Source of the DNA: Bacteroidota bacterium
Lineage (GTDB): Bacteria > Bacteroidota > Ignavibacteria > UBA10030 > SZUA-254
Direction of reading: 5' to 3'
Assembly (NCBI GenBank): GCA_036522515.1
Contig: DATDFQ010000054.1
Location: forward strand, 1-64,000
Length of the DNA: 64,000 nucleotides
Shown here: one piece after another, positions 49,791-59,049 of the stretch
Layout: every line of letters begins with the position of its first letter
Numbering within the stretch: position 1 is the first letter of the stretch
Made by a program: the position numbers and the translations under genes
The notes under the pieces: generated by a model
Database searches by the model: none
What the model saw: the letters and a program-made list of their open reading frames with translations, nothing else
What the model was told of the DNA's origin: nothing

Positions 49791-51205
49791 TTCACGATCC
49801 ATGCGGCGTGGAAGGAACCGGGCTTATCGATCCTCTCAAACGTGTGGGCTCCGAAGAAGTCGCGCTGGGCCTGGATGAGATTCGCCGGGAGCCGTTCGCT
49901 CCGGTACGAATCGTAGTACGCGAGCGAAGCGCTCATCGCAGGCATCGGGACTCCGAGCTCGATCGCAGTCATTAATGCGGATCGCCATCCGTCCTGTGCC
50001 TCTGCTACCGCGCCCCCGAATTTAGCGTCGAGAAGAAGATTTGGAAGCGCAGGATCGGCCGCGAACGCGTTCATGATGTCGTTGAGAAGGGTCGCCCTGA
50101 TGATGCAACCTGCCCGCCAGATTCTTGCGATCGCGGAGAGATTGAGATCGTACCCGTATTCCCGCGAAGCCGCACGAAGTAAGGAGAGCCCCTGCGCATA
50201 GGAACAGATCTTCGAGGCGTACAGCGCGTCGCGCACCGCATCGACCAGTTTCCGTTGCCCGTTGGCTTTCCGGACGGGAGAGGGGCCCTTCAGAACGCCC
50301 GCGGCCCGGACCCGTTCCTCTTTCTGGCCGGAGAGAATTCTCGCGTCGACCGCCGCTGCGATGGTCGGGACCGCCGCGCCGAGGTCGGCCGCATCCTGAA
50401 GCGTCCATTTTCCCGTACCCTTTTGGCCCGCCTTGTCGAGGATCATATCGACGAGGGGTGTACCGGTGTCGGGGTCGATCACCTGAAAAACGTGGGCTGT
50501 CGATTCGATGAGGAAGGAGGCGAGCTTGCCCTGATTCCATTCGGAAAAAAGTTGGCTGAACTCCTTCGCCTTGAGTCCCAGGGCCCGGTTCAGAAGGTCG
50601 TACGATTCGGCGATCAGCTGCATGTCGCCGTATTCAATCCCGTTATGCACCATCTTGACGTAATGCCCGGCCCCTCCACGGCCGATGTACGTGACGCACG
50701 GGTCGCCGTCCTCCACCGCTCTGGCTGCGACTTTCTTTAGGATCGGCTCGAGGGTGGCATACGCCCGCTGCGTTCCCCCCGGCATCAGGCTCGGTCCGTG
50801 CAGCGCCCCCTCCTCCCCGCCGGAAACTCCCATGCCGATATAATTGAGCCCCTTCGCCTCAAGGTCCTTCGCCCGCCGTTCGGTGTCGCGATAGAAGGAG
50901 TTGCCGCCGTCAATGAGAATATCGCCCTGTTCGAGGAACGGAAGGAGTTGCTGGATGGTGATGTCGACGGGCTCTCCCGCCTTCACCAGCATCATAATGC
51001 GCCTCGGGAGGGAGAGAGATTCCACAAATTCCTTCACAGCGTAGGTGGGCGTAATCCGCTTTCCCGCCGCCATACCCTGCATATATGTCCTGGTCACGTC
51101 GGCAACCCGCTCATAGACCGACACCGAAAAACCGTTCCGCTCCAGGTTGAGCGCAAAGTTCTGCCCCATCACGCCCAATCCGAGCATGCCAAAATCGTTT
51201 TTCAT
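49787..51205 (-). CDS. gnd: 6-phosphogluconate dehydrogenase, decarboxylating
   Basis: A 472-residue enzyme from ATG 51205, which overlaps the pgl stop by 4 bases (ATGA). The NADP-binding start is FGMLGLGVMGQNFALNLERN; DILIDGGNSFYRDT, MGVSGGEEGALHGPSLMPGG and a Lys-containing active-site helix (GGAGHYVKMVHNGIEYGDMQ) follow, then the C-terminal EAQDGWRSALMTAIELG and LIQAQRDFFGAHTFERID. It oxidises 6-phosphogluconate to ribulose 5-phosphate, yielding NADPH. It is the last pentose phosphate gene before the glycosidases. Confidence 0.97.
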   Translation of the reverse strand: MKNDFGMLGLGVMGQNFALNLERNGFSVSVYERVADVTRTYMQGMAAGKRITPTYAVKEFVESLSLPRRIMMLVKAGEPVDITIQQLLPFLEQGDILIDGGNSFYRDTERRAKDLEAKGLNYIGMGVSGGEEGALHGPSLMPGGTQRAYATLEPILKKVAARAVEDGDPCVTYIGRGGAGHYVKMVHNGIEYGDMQLIAESYDLLNRALGLKAKEFSQLFSEWNQGKLASFLIESTAHVFQVIDPDTGTPLVDMILDKAGQKGTGKWTLQDAADLGAAVPTIAAAVDARILSGQKEERVRAAGVLKGPSPVRKANGQRKLVDAVRDALYASKICSYAQGLSLLRAASREYGYDLNLSAIARIWRAGCIIRATLLNDIMNAFAADPALPNLLLDAKFGGAVAEAQDGWRSALMTAIELGVPMPAMSASLAYYDSYRSERLPANLIQAQRDFFGAHTFERIDKPGSFHAAWIVK

Positions 51206-51984
51206 CCGCCGGTCCTCTGCTCTGGTGATCTGAAGAGACTTCGCACATCCTCCGTGAGCTGCGACGCCGCATCGGAGTCTATCACCCACTCAACATCCCC
51301 GTTGACGGGACGTACCATCGTTGCGGGCAATGCGGGGGCGGGATGTTCCGCCGCCAGGACGTCCCTGACGATCGTCGCTTTGCTCCGGCCCGTAACAAGG
51401 AACAGGATGTGCCGGGCGTTATTGATGACGGGCAGTGTCAGAGTTGCGCGCTGGGTTTTCACACCCGGGGCGAGAACGGCTGTAACGCTCGCCTCCGATT
51501 CCGAGAGAGCGTCCGAGCCGGGGAAAAGCGATGCGGTGTGCCCGTCCTTCCCCAGGCCGAGCAGCACAAGATCAAACAGGACCGGTCCGTCTCCGAAGAA
51601 CTCCTTCACGCGCCGCCGATATTCTTCCACCGCCTGGCCCGCGGGCAGCTCTCCCCGAACGCGGTTGATGTTTCCGGGGGGGATGGGGAGGCGGGAGAGC
51701 ATTGCGCTCTGCGCCATTCCAAAATTGCTTTCCGGATCGTCGGGCGGGACCAGCCGCTCGTCGCCAAAAAAAACGTGGACGCGCGTCCAATTGATCGACA
51801 CCTTGTATTTGTCTGCCGCAAGGAGGCGGTAAACCGCCCGTGGTGTTTCTCCGCCGGAGAGCGCCACCGAGCAGACCCCCCTCTCGCCGAGCGAGTGATC
51901 GATGATTTCTTCGATCCGCCCGCACGCTGCCCCGGCCAGTTCTGCAGGGCCGCTCAAGATCCGGAGTATGGGAGAAACCGCCAT
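51202..51984 (-). CDS. pgl: 6-phosphogluconolactonase
   Basis: A 260-residue enzyme of the DevB/SOL type. It has CSVALSGGETPRAVYRLL, VHVFFGDERLVPPDDPESN, FDLVLLGLGKDGHTASLFPG and HILFLVTGRSKA, all typical. ATG 51984 lies 10 bases after zwf. It hydrolyses 6-phosphogluconolactone made by the Zwf product of the preceding gene. The gene order zwf-pgl-gnd reflects the order of the reactions. The stop overlaps gnd by 4 bases. Confidence 0.96.
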   Translation of the reverse strand: MAVSPILRILSGPAELAGAACGRIEEIIDHSLGERGVCSVALSGGETPRAVYRLLAADKYKVSINWTRVHVFFGDERLVPPDDPESNFGMAQSAMLSRLPIPPGNINRVRGELPAGQAVEEYRRRVKEFFGDGPVLFDLVLLGLGKDGHTASLFPGSDALSESEASVTAVLAPGVKTQRATLTLPVINNARHILFLVTGRSKATIVRDVLAAEHPAPALPATMVRPVNGDVEWVIDSDAASQLTEDVRSLFRSPEQRTGG

Positions 51985-51994
51985 CCCCGGGCTC

Positions 51995-53482
51995 CTACGA
52001 AGGCCCCGCCGGGTGCGCCTCTGAATGCGACGAGCAGTGCTGTGTCCACCACCGGCCGTCCCTCCAGAGCATATCGTCCGAGCTCGCGGGACCCCACGAC
52101 CCGCGCTTATATATAGAGAGGGGAGGGGCATACGAGGTGTCCCAGCCCGCCTGGACGCAGTCGGTGATCTTCCATGCGAGCTCGATCTCGTCTTTCCGTG
52201 CGAACAACGACGCGTCGCCGTTCAGGGCGTCGAGCAGCAGGCGCTCGTAGGCCTCGGGGATCGCCGGTCCCCCGAACGATTCCCGGAAGTGAAAATTCAT
52301 ATCGGCCTGCCGGGTTTCCATCCCGCCGTCCGGCACCTTTGTGAGGAACCGGAAGTGAAACCCTTCGTCGGGTTGTATGCAAATGCTCAAATGGTTCGTC
52401 GAGAGCTCTGTGATTCCCGATTGGACGTCGAACATCTGAAGCGGAGGCCGGCGGAACTTGATCACGATCTCGGACAGTTTATCCTTCAGCATCTTGCCGG
52501 ACCGGAGGTAGAACGGAACGCCCTGCCATCGCCAATTATCGATGAAGAGCTGGAGCACGGCGAAAGTCGGCGTCGTGGAGGAGGGGTTCACTCCTTCCTC
52601 GGACGTGTATCCTTCGTACTGTCCTCTCACCGAATAGCGCGCGATCGATTCTTCGGAGATTTCCCTGATCGCCCGCAGGACTTTTACCTTCTCGTCGCGC
52701 AGCGCATCGGCCTCGACGATGGCGGGGGGCTCCATTCCGACGAGCGTGAGCAGTTGCATCAGATGATTCTGGAACATGTCCCGGAGGACGCCGGCAGTGT
52801 CATAGTATGCCGCACGGTGCTCCACGCCGACGGTCTCGGCCACGGTGATCTGGACATGATCGACGTAATTCCTGTTCCAGATCGGCTCGAACACAGCGTT
52901 GCCGAACCGGAAGACGAGGAGGTTCTGGACGGTCTCTTTTCCGAGGTAATGGTCGATCCGGTAGATCTGCTTCTCCCGGGCGACGGCGTGAAGCTGCCTG
53001 TTCAACTCGAGAGCGGACTCGAGGTCGCGGCCGAACGGCTTTTCAACGATGATCCTACGGCTCCCCGACCCGTCCGTCTCCCGCAACAGGCCCGCGTTGC
53101 CGAGGGCAGCGATCGCGATGGGGAAGAAGCGCGGCGCCGTCGCGAGATAAAAGAGGCAATTCTGGGAGGGGTCTCCCGTCAGATTGATCTTCGCCGCCAG
53201 AGCTTTGAACGCCGGCGGGTCTTCAATATCGCCCGCACAATAGAAAATGCTCTTCGCAAATTCGCGCCAGGAAGCCTCTTCATAGCTCTCCGGAGCGAAC
53301 TTTTGCAGCGCCGCCTTCATCTCAGCGCGAAAGGCGTCATCAGACCATTGGGTGCGGGAAAAACCGGTGATGGTCGTCTTCTCCGGCAACCGTTTCTTCC
53401 GGAAATTGCCATACAGCGACGGGATGAGTTTTCGTGAAGTGAGGTCTCCGGACGCGCCGAAGATGACGATGGAAGTGCTCAT
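51995..53482 (-). CDS. zwf: Glucose-6-phosphate 1-dehydrogenase
   Basis: A 495-residue enzyme from ATG 53482, overlapping the rpiA stop by 4 bases. The NADP fold is IVIFGASGDLTSRKLIPSLY. The substrate and active-site motif is YRIDHYLGKETVQNLL (with the catalytic His and Lys), and RIIVEKPFGRDLESA precedes it. The body is of normal length. It makes 6-phosphogluconolactone and NADPH. It is the entry point of the oxidative branch encoded here. Confidence 0.97.
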   Translation of the reverse strand: MSTSIVIFGASGDLTSRKLIPSLYGNFRKKRLPEKTTITGFSRTQWSDDAFRAEMKAALQKFAPESYEEASWREFAKSIFYCAGDIEDPPAFKALAAKINLTGDPSQNCLFYLATAPRFFPIAIAALGNAGLLRETDGSGSRRIIVEKPFGRDLESALELNRQLHAVAREKQIYRIDHYLGKETVQNLLVFRFGNAVFEPIWNRNYVDHVQITVAETVGVEHRAAYYDTAGVLRDMFQNHLMQLLTLVGMEPPAIVEADALRDEKVKVLRAIREISEESIARYSVRGQYEGYTSEEGVNPSSTTPTFAVLQLFIDNWRWQGVPFYLRSGKMLKDKLSEIVIKFRRPPLQMFDVQSGITELSTNHLSICIQPDEGFHFRFLTKVPDGGMETRQADMNFHFRESFGGPAIPEAYERLLLDALNGDASLFARKDEIELAWKITDCVQAGWDTSYAPPLSIYKRGSWGPASSDDMLWRDGRWWTQHCSSHSEAHPAGPS

Positions 53483-54180
53483 GGCTTCAGGTGCCTGATG
53501 CCCTTCGGTCCCGCCACGATCACGTCTGTGGCGAGGTGAAGGAACAATCCGTGCTCGACGATTCCGGCGCGGGAGCGGAGGGCGGCCGCAAGATCCTCGG
53601 GCTGGGAAAGCGGGCCTGTCTTGCAATCGATGATCACGTTTCCCTGATCGGTCAGGAAGAGGGAGCCGTCGTTCGCCATGCGCAAGCCCGGCTGAGTCTT
53701 GAGAGATTGGAGGTAAGGGAAGAGAGATTTTGACGCGTAAGGGATCGCCTCTACGGGGACCGCCCGGAGGGTGCCGAGAGCCGGTACAAGTTTCGTTTCA
53801 TCGACGATATAGACCCGCCGCTTGCTCGCCTCGGCGACGACCTTCTCCCGGAGAAGGGCGCCGCCTCCGCCTTTGATCATGTTCAGCTTCGGATCCACTT
53901 CGTCGGCGCCGTCGATCACGATGTCGATGGAGGGGTGGTCGTCGAGCGTCCCGACCGGAATACCGGCCTGCCGGGCCCCGGCCTCCGTTTGTTTCGAGCA
54001 GGGGATCCCCGTGATGCGGCTTAAGCTCCCCGTCCGGAGGAGCTCGCCCAGACGCGCGATGGCGAACGCCGACGTCGTGCCGTGGCCCAGTCCGACGACC
54101 ATGCCGCTTGCGACAAATTCGACCGCGCGTTCCGCCGCGAGCCGCTTGAACTCATTCGATTGTTGCGCTTCTGCGGCCAT
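53479..54180 (-). CDS. rpiA: Ribose-5-phosphate isomerase A
   Basis: A 233-residue enzyme. VVGLGHGTTSAFAIARL (phosphate-binding loop), VIDGADEVDPKLNMIKGGGG (active-site Asp and the substrate loop), LREKVVAEASKR and NGLFLTD-like end segments match RpiA. It joins ribulose 5-phosphate to ribose 5-phosphate. It follows tkt by 33 bases and couples to zwf. Confidence 0.97.
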   Translation of the reverse strand: MAAEAQQSNEFKRLAAERAVEFVASGMVVGLGHGTTSAFAIARLGELLRTGSLSRITGIPCSKQTEAGARQAGIPVGTLDDHPSIDIVIDGADEVDPKLNMIKGGGGALLREKVVAEASKRRVYIVDETKLVPALGTLRAVPVEAIPYASKSLFPYLQSLKTQPGLRMANDGSLFLTDQGNVIIDCKTGPLSQPEDLAAALRSRAGIVEHGLFLHLATDVIVAGPKGIRHLKP

Positions 54181-54213
54181 CTCAGTTGTACGCGGTCTCC
54201 AGTGGGGGTTGGA

Positions 54214-56262
54214 TCAGTTCTCTCTCTGCGGCACGAGCGATATCGGAGCTTGCCGGGAGAGCGAGGCTTTTGTCCGTTCCACAACGTGCTCCGCCGTGAA
54301 CCCGAAGTGTTTCATGACGTCGGCGCCCGGCCCGGAAGCGCCGTAGCCCGACATCCCTACAAATTCTCCGAGCGCGCCGATGTACCGCTCCCAGCCGAAC
54401 TTCACTCCCGCCTCGACCGCGACGCGCGCGGTGATCGAAGTTGGAAGCACAGACTCCTTGTATTCGTCCGGTTGCATGTCGAACAACTCCGTGCAGGGCA
54501 TGCTGACGACGCGTGCCTGGATTCCCGATTTCCCGAGAAGTTCCTGGGCCTTGAGCGCGAGTTGAACCTCAGAGCCGGTGCCGATCAGGATCGCTTCCGG
54601 AGCCCCGTTGGGGGCTTCCGAAAGAACGTACCCGCCGCGCGAGAGGTTGTGGGCGGGGGCGTATTTGCCCTGGTCGATGGTCGGGACTTTTTGCCGCGTC
54701 AGGACGATTGCCACCGGTCCGTCCATCTGTTCGATGGCTATTTTCCAGGCCTGGGCGGTTTCATTCGGATCCGCCGGCCGGATCACTTTGAGATTAATGA
54801 CGGAGCGGAGAGAGGCGAGTTGCTCGATCGGCTGATGAGTCGGGCCGTCCTCGCCGAGTCCGATGCTGTCGTGCGTAAAGACGTAAATCGGCCTGATCCC
54901 CATCAACGCCGCAAGTCGGATGGCGGGACGCATGTAATCTGAGAATATCAGAAAGGTCGCACCATAGGGGATAATGCCTCTCGTGTGTGCGAGACCGTTC
55001 AGGACGGAGCCCATGGCATGTTCCCTCACCCCGAAATGAAAGTTGCGCCCGGTCTCGCTGGCCGGCTCGAAGTCGCCGCCCCCCTTCGTCAGAGTGTTGG
55101 TGGAGGGAGCAAGATCCGCCGACCCGCCGATCAGCGCCGGAAGGTGCGGCGCGATCGCGTTCAGCACTTTTCCGGAGGCCTGGCGTGTCGCAATGTCGCC
55201 GTCCGCCGGCGAAAACAACGGGATGGCTTCCTTCCACGCGTCACCGTACATCCGGCTCTTCCCCTGCTTCCACTCCCGGGCAAGGTCCGGGAATGCCTTG
55301 CTGTAACGGTCGAACATCTCGTTCCATTCCGACTCGGATTTCTTCCCGTTCGGAATAGCCTCGCGGAACCGGTTCAGAGCCTCCTCCGGAACATAGAATT
55401 GTTTGTCCGGATCCCATCCGAGGTTTTTCTTCGTGAGCCTCACCTCGTCCTCGCCGAGCGGCGCGCCATGCGCCTCGGCGTTGTCCTGCTTGTTGGGGCT
55501 CCCGTAGGCGATGTGCGTCCTGATCTTGATCAGGGAGGGGCGATCGGTCACTTCCCGGGCCTTCCGGATCGCTCCGGCGATCGCACCCGCGTCGTTGCCG
55601 TCGGGCAGCACCTGCACGTGCCATCCGTAGGCCTCGAACCGCCGGGCCGTGTCTTCGGTGAAAGTGATATCGGTGTTTCCTTCGATCGAGATGTGGTTAT
55701 CGTCGTAGAGATAGATCAGATTTCCCAGTCGCAGATGGCCGGCGAGCGAGGCCGCCTCGGAGGCGACTCCCTCCATCAGGTCGCCGTCGCTCACGATCGC
55801 GTAGACGCGGTAATCGACGATGTCGAAACCGGGGCGGTTGTACCGGGCCGCGAAGAACTTCTCCCCGATCGCGAGGCCGACTCCAACGGCAAACCCCTGG
55901 CCGAGCGGTCCGGTGGTCGTTTCGATCGCCGGGACAAGATGCGACTCGGGGTGCCCCGGAGTTTTGCTGCCGAGCTGCCGGAATTGTTTGATGTCTTCAA
56001 GGCTCAAATCGTATCCGGTGAGATGCAGGAGGCCATAGAGAAGCATGCACCCGTGTCCCGCCGAGAGGACGAAGCGGTCGCGGTTTTCCCAGTCCGGATT
56101 TGAGGGATTGTGGCGGAGGAATTGTGTCCAGAGAACGTATCCGGAAGTCGCCATCCCCATCGGCATGCCGGGGTGTCCCGAATTGGCTTTCTGGACCGCG
56201 TCCATCGCGAGCGTGCGCAGGGTGTTACTGCAGAGCTGATCGAGCCTGTCCTGGTCTGTCAT
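54214..56262 (-). CDS. tkt: Transketolase
   Basis: A 682-residue TPP enzyme. The start [19 protein letters not shown] is of normal form; the first domain has [29 protein letters not shown] and the TPP/Mg motif GDGDLMEG, then [10 protein letters not shown]. The second domain has [20 protein letters not shown] and [20 protein letters not shown]. It transfers two-carbon units in the non-oxidative pentose phosphate branch. It is the first gene of the run that reaches 35060, so its upstream region (56263-56595) probably carries the main promoter. Confidence 0.97.
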   Translation of the reverse strand: MTDQDRLDQLCSNTLRTLAMDAVQKANSGHPGMPMGMATSGYVLWTQFLRHNPSNPDWENRDRFVLSAGHGCMLLYGLLHLTGYDLSLEDIKQFRQLGSKTPGHPESHLVPAIETTTGPLGQGFAVGVGLAIGEKFFAARYNRPGFDIVDYRVYAIVSDGDLMEGVASEAASLAGHLRLGNLIYLYDDNHISIEGNTDITFTEDTARRFEAYGWHVQVLPDGNDAGAIAGAIRKAREVTDRPSLIKIRTHIAYGSPNKQDNAEAHGAPLGEDEVRLTKKNLGWDPDKQFYVPEEALNRFREAIPNGKKSESEWNEMFDRYSKAFPDLAREWKQGKSRMYGDAWKEAIPLFSPADGDIATRQASGKVLNAIAPHLPALIGGSADLAPSTNTLTKGGGDFEPASETGRNFHFGVREHAMGSVLNGLAHTRGIIPYGATFLIFSDYMRPAIRLAALMGIRPIYVFTHDSIGLGEDGPTHQPIEQLASLRSVINLKVIRPADPNETAQAWKIAIEQMDGPVAIVLTRQKVPTIDQGKYAPAHNLSRGGYVLSEAPNGAPEAILIGTGSEVQLALKAQELLGKSGIQARVVSMPCTELFDMQPDEYKESVLPTSITARVAVEAGVKFGWERYIGALGEFVGMSGYGASGPGADVMKHFGFTAEHVVERTKASLSRQAPISLVPQREN

Positions 56263-56595
56263 CGTTGAGTGGTGGTTCTGAGTAAACCCGCCGAAGCGGG
56301 GATTCCCGCTCCCAGGGGAACAAATCTTCCAGCCGTGTGGTTGCTACAGTTGCAGCGCTCCCGACGGAGGGCAAGTTAAGAAGATCGCAGGAGGAAAACA
56401 AGAATGGGTTGTGTATCGATTTCCCCCAATATGTCATCCTGAGGGAGCGTAGCGACCGAAGGATCTCGACTTTCCGACCGGCAAGATCCTTCGCTTCGCT
56501 CAGGATGACAAAACGAGACACAACCCAGGAATGCGGTGACTTGACTTTCTCTCACGGTTCGGATAACTTGGTTTAACACCAAAAGGAATCTCTGC
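56263..56595. other. Divergent intergenic region containing a family B repeat
   Basis: The 333 bases lie between tkt (minus) and the 122-residue gene (plus). The middle is a family B repeat (56433-56509). No gene or known RNA was recognised. The AAAAGGAATC before 56596 is the ribosome-binding site of the plus-strand gene. The flanks of the repeat should carry two promoters. Confidence 0.6.
56433..56509. repeat. Repeat family B, one full copy
   Basis: GTCATCCTGAGGGAGCG at the left, CGCTTCGCTCAGGATGAC at the right, and GAAGGATCTC / AAGATCCTTC in between. It has the same outer ends as all other family B copies. Confidence 0.88.
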
Positions 56596-56964
56596 ATGAT
56601 CAATATCCGGAAAAGTAAATATTCGTTCCAAGGTGCGCCGGCGGCCGCTCTCTGTCTCCTCTTGATTCTCCTCCCTGTTTCCTCCGCTCTCGCGGGCGAG
56701 GTGTTCGGTACGATCAAGGCGGACGGAAAAGTCCTGCCCAAGGGAGTGAAGGTCGATATCACCTCCTCGGCGAAAACATATAGCGGGGAGACCGACGCGT
56801 ACGGGTCGTACCGGTTGTACGTCGCCGAAAAAGGGAAGTGTTCGCTGACGGTCCACTTCGCAGAGAAAGCTCCCTCGATCCAGATCTTCTCGTATCCGAA
56901 ATCGACCCGCTATGACTTCACCATCGAGAAGAAGGACACGGTCTATACGCTGAAGAGGAAATAA
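56596..56964 (+). CDS. Small exported protein with carboxypeptidase-regulatory-like fold
   Basis: A 122-residue protein. The signal peptide is about residues 1-33 (ending SALAGE). The mature part is a small beta fold with VFGTIKADGKVLPKGVKVDI, then YSGETDAYGSYRLYV and CSLTVHF, matching a single carboxypeptidase-regulatory-like/transthyretin-like domain. It is the first gene of a plus-strand trio with a membrane protein (two bases on) and a GH130 enzyme. Confidence 0.75.
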   Translation: MINIRKSKYSFQGAPAAALCLLLILLPVSSALAGEVFGTIKADGKVLPKGVKVDITSSAKTYSGETDAYGSYRLYVAEKGKCSLTVHFAEKAPSIQIFSYPKSTRYDFTIEKKDTVYTLKRK

Positions 56965-56966
56965 CG

Positions 56967-57869
56967 ATGGCGGAATCCGGAGAGAACGACCAGCCCGGCA
57001 AAAAAGACGGATGGGAAAAGGCGAAGGTCATCCTCGAACCGGTCGGGGGCCTTCTGACCGCCCTGGCGGTGGCAGGGCTCGGGTTCTACGGTTCGAGAGT
57101 GATCGAGTCCCGGCAGGCGCTCGATTCCAATTCGCGCCTCTACTCCGAACTGATGAGCAAGCGGGAGGAATCGGAAAGCGCGCTGCGGAAGGACATGTTC
57201 AACTCCATCATCGGATCGTTCCTTTCCGCCGGCACGTCGGCGGGCTCCCTCGAGTCGCAGGTCCTCAACCTTGAGCTTCTGACCGAGAACTTTCACGAAT
57301 CCCTCAACCTCAAGCCCCTGTTCCTTCATCTGCAACGGGAAATCACGCGGCTCAGGGATACGACACAGCGCCAGGAGTTCCAGACGCGTCTCGAAACGGT
57401 GGCGCGGGAGGTGACGCGGAAACAAATGTGGGTGCTGGAGGAGGCGGGCAAGAAATTCCAGCGGAGGATCGACCTTGATACCCTCCGGAATACCCCCGGC
57501 GGCATGGAGCTTGATGACGACACGCTCGCCGTGGGGGAGACCTTGCGGAACTTCAGGATCTTCGCGCTCGAGGCCGACCTGAAGACGCGAAGCCTGAAGG
57601 TGCGCCTCGAGGTAAGGACGCTCGCCGATACCTCGCTCGCATCCACCGACCCGAGCGTCGTGGAATTCTGGGTCGACTTTTTCGACTTTCCGGTGATCGA
57701 CAACATCCGTCTCTCCCACGATCAGCGCTGCGCGGTCGTCCTGAACGATTTCGAAGATGAGAGCGCCGACATCAGCATTCTGGAGTTCCCGGGCTCCCGC
57801 GCGGGATTGAAGGAGAAGCCCTACTTCGACGAAATTCTGCACAGCCTCCATGAACACTCCACCGAGTGA
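56967..57869 (+). CDS. Single-TM membrane protein of unknown function
   Basis: A 300-residue protein with one TM helix at about 25-47 (LEPVGGLLTALAVAGLGFYG). A long helical region follows (60-170, with coiled-coil-like ALRKDMFNSIIGSF and FLHLQREITRLRDTTQRQEF), and a beta-rich domain at about 190-300 (EFWVDFFDFPVIDNIRLSHD). No family was recognised. It is directly after the carboxypeptidase-regulatory-like gene and its stop is overlapped by the GTG of the GH130 gene. Confidence 0.7.
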   Translation: MAESGENDQPGKKDGWEKAKVILEPVGGLLTALAVAGLGFYGSRVIESRQALDSNSRLYSELMSKREESESALRKDMFNSIIGSFLSAGTSAGSLESQVLNLELLTENFHESLNLKPLFLHLQREITRLRDTTQRQEFQTRLETVAREVTRKQMWVLEEAGKKFQRRIDLDTLRNTPGGMELDDDTLAVGETLRNFRIFALEADLKTRSLKVRLEVRTLADTSLASTDPSVVEFWVDFFDFPVIDNIRLSHDQRCAVVLNDFEDESADISILEFPGSRAGLKEKPYFDEILHSLHEHSTE

Positions 57870-58924
57870 CTCCCCTCCCGTCCACAGTTAGAGTCGAACG
57901 GCTGCACGGCGGCAAACCGGTTCTGGAAAAGATCACAGCCCATCCCTGGGAGAGCAAGGTCACGTTTAACCCCGCGTCTGTCCTCGTCGAAGGGCGGGAC
58001 CGGATCGCGGAGATTGTCGCCAGTTCTCCCTTCGACCGCCGCACAAGGGATTCACTCGCCGGACGGGATGCGCTGTGCGTTCTCCTCTACCGGGCGCAGG
58101 GAGCGACGGTCAAGGGCACGGGGGTGGCCCCGTCCTCGATGGGGTTGGCTCTCCTTTCCCCCCAACTGGAATTGCTTGCCCGGCACGATGCGCCGGTTCT
58201 CCTTCCTGACACGCCGTACGACAACCTGGGGGTGGAGGACGGGCGGATTACGAAGGTCGGCGAAAGGTTTGTCCTGATCTACACGGCGTACGGATCGGGA
58301 ACACCGAAAAACAAGATCCGCATCGCTGTCGCGTCAACGCTTGATTTCGTCCGCTGGGAAAAACACGGCCTGCTTCAAGGCAAAATCAACACGATCGACA
58401 ACAAGAATGCGATTCTGTTCGGGGAGCAGATGGGCGGGAAATACACCATGCTCCATCGCCCGATGGAAGGCGAAGATCCGATGTGCGTTCACTGGGCTCA
58501 GAGCCCGGGCCTGTTCGGCGAATGGGAGAGCCGCGGAGTCTTGATGAAGCCTGTTCCGAATCCTCCGTTTAAAGACACATGGATCGGGGGAGGAGCGCCG
58601 CCGATGCGGGTATCGGACCGCCACCTGATGCTCTATCATATCGGCAACCGGGCGGTGGATGGAACGAGGGAGTACGATTTGGGGATAGCTTCGTTGGAGT
58701 GGAAGTCGGGCTCGCTCGTGGTAGGGAGGAATGAAATGCTGATGTGCCCGGAGACTCCCGCGGAGACGTCAGGCGACCCGGAACTTGGTGTGAATAACGT
58801 TCTCTTCGTCTGCGGAGCTCACTTCTACGGGGGGGACTGCTACTTTCCGTACGCGGGGGCCGATAGTGTGGTTCTCGCGGGGAGGATTTCCAGGGCCGAG
58901 ATCGAGCGGTTCTTCAATTCTTAG
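57866..58924 (+). CDS. GH130-family beta-mannoside phosphorylase
   Basis: A 352-residue cytoplasmic protein (no signal) starting at GTG 57866, which overlaps the previous stop (GTGA). It is a five-bladed beta-propeller with the family motifs: FNPASVLVEG, then LGVEDGRITKVGERFVLIYT (the EDGR block), KNAILFGEQMGGKYTMLHRP, WIGGGAPPM and PYAGADSVVLAG. GH130 enzymes split beta-1,4-mannosyl bonds of Man-GlcNAc (N-glycan core) or of mannobiose with phosphate, giving mannose 1-phosphate. The subgroup is not certain. It works with the same core disaccharide as the GH2 enzyme encoded 1.2 kb away. Confidence 0.87.
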   Translation: MTPLPSTVRVERLHGGKPVLEKITAHPWESKVTFNPASVLVEGRDRIAEIVASSPFDRRTRDSLAGRDALCVLLYRAQGATVKGTGVAPSSMGLALLSPQLELLARHDAPVLLPDTPYDNLGVEDGRITKVGERFVLIYTAYGSGTPKNKIRIAVASTLDFVRWEKHGLLQGKINTIDNKNAILFGEQMGGKYTMLHRPMEGEDPMCVHWAQSPGLFGEWESRGVLMKPVPNPPFKDTWIGGGAPPMRVSDRHLMLYHIGNRAVDGTREYDLGIASLEWKSGSLVVGRNEMLMCPETPAETSGDPELGVNNVLFVCGAHFYGGDCYFPYAGADSVVLAGRISRAEIERFFNS

Positions 58925-58940
58925 CACGCAAGGCTCAGAA

Positions 58941-59043
58941 CCCGCAAGCTAAAGCTTGCGGCTACCGATACCCATTGTGATAGGTAGCCGCAGCCTTCAG
59001 GCTGCGGGCTTTTTCTTGCTGCGATCTTAAGATTGCGGCTACC
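58941..59043. repeat. Three palindromic repeats of family A type
   Basis: CCCGCAAGCTAAAGCTTGCG (58941-58960) plus GCTACC; GTAGCCGCAGCCTTCAGGCT (58985-59004); GCGATCTTAAGATTGC (59021-59036) plus GGCTACC. They fill the space between the convergent GH130 and thioredoxin-like genes. Each arm is a different palindrome ending in the same GGCTACC or GGTAGCC. Confidence 0.8.
58988..59014 (+). terminator. Possible terminator made by a family A repeat
   Basis: An 8-bp stem CCGCAGCC / GGCTGCGG with a TTCA loop, followed by GCTTTTTCTT on the plus strand, 64 bases after the GH130 stop. It is a family A arm that looks able to end transcription. Confidence 0.6.
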
Positions 59044-59049
59044 ACTACT

